Source: Oncomelania hupensis (lineage: Eukaryota; Mollusca; Gastropoda; Littorinimorpha; Pomatiopsidae). From it: DNA of 64,000 nucleotides. Of the stretch, positions 60,960 through 64,000 are shown piece by piece. The first letter of the stretch is position 1, and the number at the start of each line of letters is the position of its first letter. The position numbers and the translations under genes were made by a program. The stretch covers positions 88,771,300 through 88,835,299 of the forward strand of contig CM072513.1 of assembly GCA_036898135.1 (NCBI GenBank), read 5' to 3'. A model generated the notes under the pieces. The model was not told where the DNA came from and did not search any database. It saw only the letters and a program-made list of their open reading frames with translations.

Positions 60960-61214
60960 GAGGGGTAAAAGGGTACATGGGAGTAGAAGGGGGAGGGAGA
61001 GGGGGAGAAAGAGTTACGGAACTTTGATGCTGCAAAGGTCACAGCGATCACAAACACTTAAAAGTCAAAGTTTCAAAAGGGAACGTCTGATTGTTCTTCC
61101 AGAACTCTGAACACCAGAACACAATTGGAAGACGTGAACACCACAGGAAGACTAGAACACAACTGGAAGACAGAATAAAAAGACAGACCAAGTACTACTG
61201 GGCTTCTGCACAGT

Positions 61215-61780
61215 AATAGATATGGAAAATAGGAAGAAGAAGGAGGAGGAGTAGGAGGAGGAGGAGAAGAAGAAGAAGAAGAAGAAGAAGAAGAAGAAGA
61301 AGAAGAAGAAGAAGAAAAAGAAGTAGTAAATAAAGAAGGAGGGGAGAGGAAGAAGAAGCAGAAGAAGAAGAAGCAGAAACGAAGAAGAAGCAGAAAAAGA
61401 AGAAGAAACGAAGAAGAAGCAGAAGAAGAAGAAGAAGAAGAAGAAAAAGAAGAAAATGAAGGAGAAGAAGAAGAAGAAGAAGAAGAAGAAGAAGACGAAT
61501 AAGAAGGAGAAGAAGAAAAGAGATGTAGAAGAAGAAGATGTAGAAGAAGAAGAAGAAAGAAGAAGGAGAAGGAGAAGGAGAAACGAAGAAGAAGCAGAAG
61601 AAGAAGAAGAAACGAAGAAGAAGCAGAAGAAGAAGAAGAAACGAAGAAGAAGCAGAAGAAGAAGAAGAAACGAAGAAGAAGCAGAAGCAGAAGAAGAAGA
61701 AGAAGAAGAAGAAGAAGAAGAAGAAGAAGAAGAAGAAGAAGAAAATGAAGGAGAAGAAGAAAGAGAAGAAGAAGAAGAAG

Positions 61781-61812
<32 letters not shown>

Positions 61813-62210
61813 GAAGAAGAAAAAGAAGAAGAAGAAGAAGAAGAAGAAGAAGAAAATGAAGGAGAAGAAGAAGAAGAAGAAGAAGAAGAAGAAGAAGAAG
61901 AAGAAGGAGAAGAAGAAAAGAGATGTAGAAGAAGAAGATGTAGAAGAAGAAGAAGAAAGAAGAAGAAGAAGAAGAAGAAGGAGAAGGAGAAGAAGAAGAG
62001 ATATAGAAGAAGAAGATGTAGAAGAAGAAGAAGAAAAAGAAGAAGAAGAAGAAGAAGAAGAAGAAGAAGAAGAAGAAGAAGAAGAAGAAGAAGAAAAAGA
62101 AGTAGAAGATGTAGAAGAAGAAGGAGGAGAAGAAGAGATATAGAAGAAGAAAATGTAGAAGAAGAAAAAGAAGAAGTAGAAGCAGAAGAAGAAGAAGAAG
62201 AAGAAGAAGA
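61215..62210. repeat. About 1 kb (GAA)n purine tract
   Basis: Degenerate GAA repeat with recurring GAAGCAGAAGAAGAAGAA and GATGTAGAAG blocks. It gives long Phe/Leu/Ser and Lys/Glu ORFs that are not genes. The strand is almost pure purine. Confidence 0.97.
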
Positions 62211-62211
62211 T

Positions 62212-63159
62212 TGTCACGAGCGGACGAATTATCTCTGGTGCTGCCTGCGTCCCGTCTCCATTTCCTCGCCCGCCGGCCAAGCCAACTAAGCCCCGCCCCT
62301 CGGGAATCACCCTTGAAGTCTCTGACTCGCCAAGCCACTCGGTCAGTCTTCAGCCGTCAGCCCCCTTAAGAACAACTGCCTGCCGAGGACACGCCGCACC
62401 ACGTTGTGACCCCTGAGCCTTGGCAATATTCTTGTGTTCTACCCGTTCTTGGTCAAGAACGGGCTCCTATACCGGCTGCTACGAGACTCAAGACCCGCTG
62501 CGTGCGACCCAGACTCCCTGGTCGTCACTGAGAAGCATATGAAACGAAACTCTGCTAAAGGTCAGCTACGAAGGCCGCATTGCACCAACAACCCTGTTAC
62601 TCAAGAAGCCGACCCTGTGACCTGCATTGGCCAAACTGACGCTAACGCCTGAAACATTGCATCATCGCCATCCAGAACCGAGAGACAACCTCCGCCCCTA
62701 CACTATTGCAGCTAAGTGCGCACCAAGCGCACACCACAATTCTGAGACAATCTGGCTAGCCACGCGCAGAATCCAGATACCCTCCTGCCTAGTGATGACA
62801 TCAGTCCTCAATCGCCCTAGTATCCCCCCAACTGCCAACCCAGAATAGCTCCAAGATACTCTGGACGCTTATAGACAATTACCAGTGACTCATCCTTAAG
62901 CTTACCTAATACGCCTGACCCACTTCTATTTAATAAAATTGACTAGTATTATATTATAACCTCTGACTTCCCCTTGTTCCAAAATCTCTACTAGTTAGTT
63001 TGTATTCTTCTCGTCTGGCCTTTTGACTGTCTATCATTCCTTAGTATTCCCAGCATTATTTCCCTGAATGTCGCCGCGAGTTGGCCTAGACAAGGGAGGC
63101 AACACAGCGCGGGGGAATAATTGCTAATCCTCATCCCCCAACCCCTTTTATTCGTGACA
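62212..63159 (+). mobile_element. Solo LTR with TSD, unrelated to Gmr1
   Basis: 948 bp from TGTCACGA to TCGTGACA (perfect 8-bp inverted ends), flanked by AAGAT at 62207-62211 and 63160-63164. An ATTTAATAAAATTG near 62929 could hold the poly(A) signal. The parent family was not identified. Orientation inferred only from that signal. Confidence 0.88.
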
Positions 63160-63180
63160 AAGATTGCACACTAGTGAGAG

Positions 63181-63753
63181 ATTGATTGATTGATTGTTGC
63201 TTTAGGTCCAGCGGACTCTTCCGAGCCAAATCAGGACCGGACAACCCCCGATCCGCATAAAAGATCTGCTGAAACAACCCTAGTGGGAAAATTGAATGCC
63301 CTCCACCGGCCAGTCACTTTACAATAAAGACATCCCACGCAGGGGACGGCTGAGGCTTTACCCCAACTACTCGAACCCCCGGTTACAAAAACAAAATAGA
63401 ATACAAACATCATTATAAATTATCAACAAAACATATACATATAAAATGCCTATATTGCTAAATAATAACATCATAGGAAGTCCTAGTGACCACCCGGCAG
63501 AAAGCGTCCAACACTCCCAAGCTGATCCAACAGACCTCATACACAAACAAGGAGTCTTGTCCAGGAAGAGTTTTCAAGAAAAAAGGTAGGTCATTGATCT
63601 AGCGAAGAAGAAGATAGTATAGCAGAGTGATAGGACAGAGCAGGAATAGGAAAGAGTAAATGAGGAAGACAGCGACAGTGGGAATTTAAAACACTAAATT
63701 TCCAGAAAGTGGGGATACTATTTATACTGAAACCCCCGGCACCCCAACGGGGG
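63181..63753 (-). mobile_element. Family A retroposon, full-length copy with ATTG tail
   Basis: Minus strand. (ATTG)n tail at 63181-63197, end block TTTAGGTCCAGCGGACTC, TATA complement CTATTTATAC near 63718, 5' end CCCCGGCACCCC. Confidence 0.87.
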
Positions 63754-64000
63754 TACTGTTGCCGCAGTGAATTTGTCATGACTACAAAGTCAAGACAGGT
63801 TTTCAACTGGGGCTTTCACTTTTCCCTTTATAGGTTAGAACAATCTACAGTGGCAAGATTGCTCATGACCCCAAGGGGCACTAGTGAGAGAGCGATACAG
63901 TGAAAGTGATAGTTTTGAATGGTGATGTACTGCTACAGAAAGTCGTCATCTTTACAATACTATGCAGTTCCTCTGTCCTAAAAATAAAACCTTATTAAAG
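63754..64000. other. Non-coding to window end
   Basis: Nothing recognised. Confidence 0.5.

Noticed and set aside
61073..62338. 421-, 371- and 277-aa ORFs rich in Phe/Leu/Ser or Glu/Lys/Arg
   Set aside because: They are translations of the GAA tract on both strands.

Overview
The window looks like intergenic or accessory DNA from an animal, most likely a marine mollusc (gastropod-like). The basis is a very high microsatellite density, several tRNA-derived SINE families, L2/CR1-like and RTE-like LINEs, Ty3/Gypsy retrotransposons with an integrase-before-RT layout, and interstitial TTAGGG-type repeats. The species call is inference. There is no bacterial-style operon, CRISPR array or phage. 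Only one candidate host exon is visible: the first exon of a THAP zinc-finger protein at 43312-43460. Nearly everything else recognisable is mobile-element or tandem-repeat DNA.

Layout. 1-2.5 kb: microsatellite and a truncated RTE-like LINE. 2.5-10.4 kb: an L2/CR1-like LINE on the minus strand, split by a complete young Gmr1-type Gypsy element (3278-9910, identical-looking 637-bp LTRs, 5-bp TSD CTGAG). 11.0-12.1 kb: an unusual foldback-like element built of nested palindromes. 12.6-20 kb: SINEs, a 600-bp retroposon family (called family A here), a 43-bp minisatellite and CA tracts. 20.8-21.7 kb: a 60-bp satellite built from the internal promoter region of 5S rRNA. 22-30 kb: microsatellites, including about 800 bp of AGT/AAG and a perfect 1,010-bp GATA array, a 42-bp minisatellite, and repeats carrying TTAGGG/CCCTAA runs. 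31.2-32.1 kb: a pogo/Tigger-like non-autonomous DNA transposon. 33-42 kb: SINE and LINE fragments and a 26-bp minisatellite growing out of a SINE tail. 43-52 kb: the THAP exon and several RTE-like LINE copies, including a head-to-head pair. 53.2-58.5 kb: a second Gmr1-type element with an intact Gag-protease-integrase ORF but no reverse transcriptase. 58.5-64 kb: repeat remnants, two solo LTRs with TSDs, about 1 kb of GAA, and a family A copy.

How the parts relate. The two Gmr1 elements and one solo LTR form a recently active family. Copy 1 carries all domains but has three single-base frameshifts. Copy 2 has an intact frame but lost RT and RNase H, so it could only move with enzymes supplied by another copy. 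Seven copies of one RTE-like LINE end in GGATA repeats that also supply its stop codon, and other retroelement tails (ATT, GATA, TGTAA, ATTG) lie next to many of the microsatellites. Several satellites clearly grew out of an element or gene fragment: the 5S-derived 60-mer, the SINE-derived 26-mer and the 42-mer.

Limits. All homology calls come from reading motifs by eye. Clade names for LINEs and SINEs, and boundaries without a TSD, are tentative.
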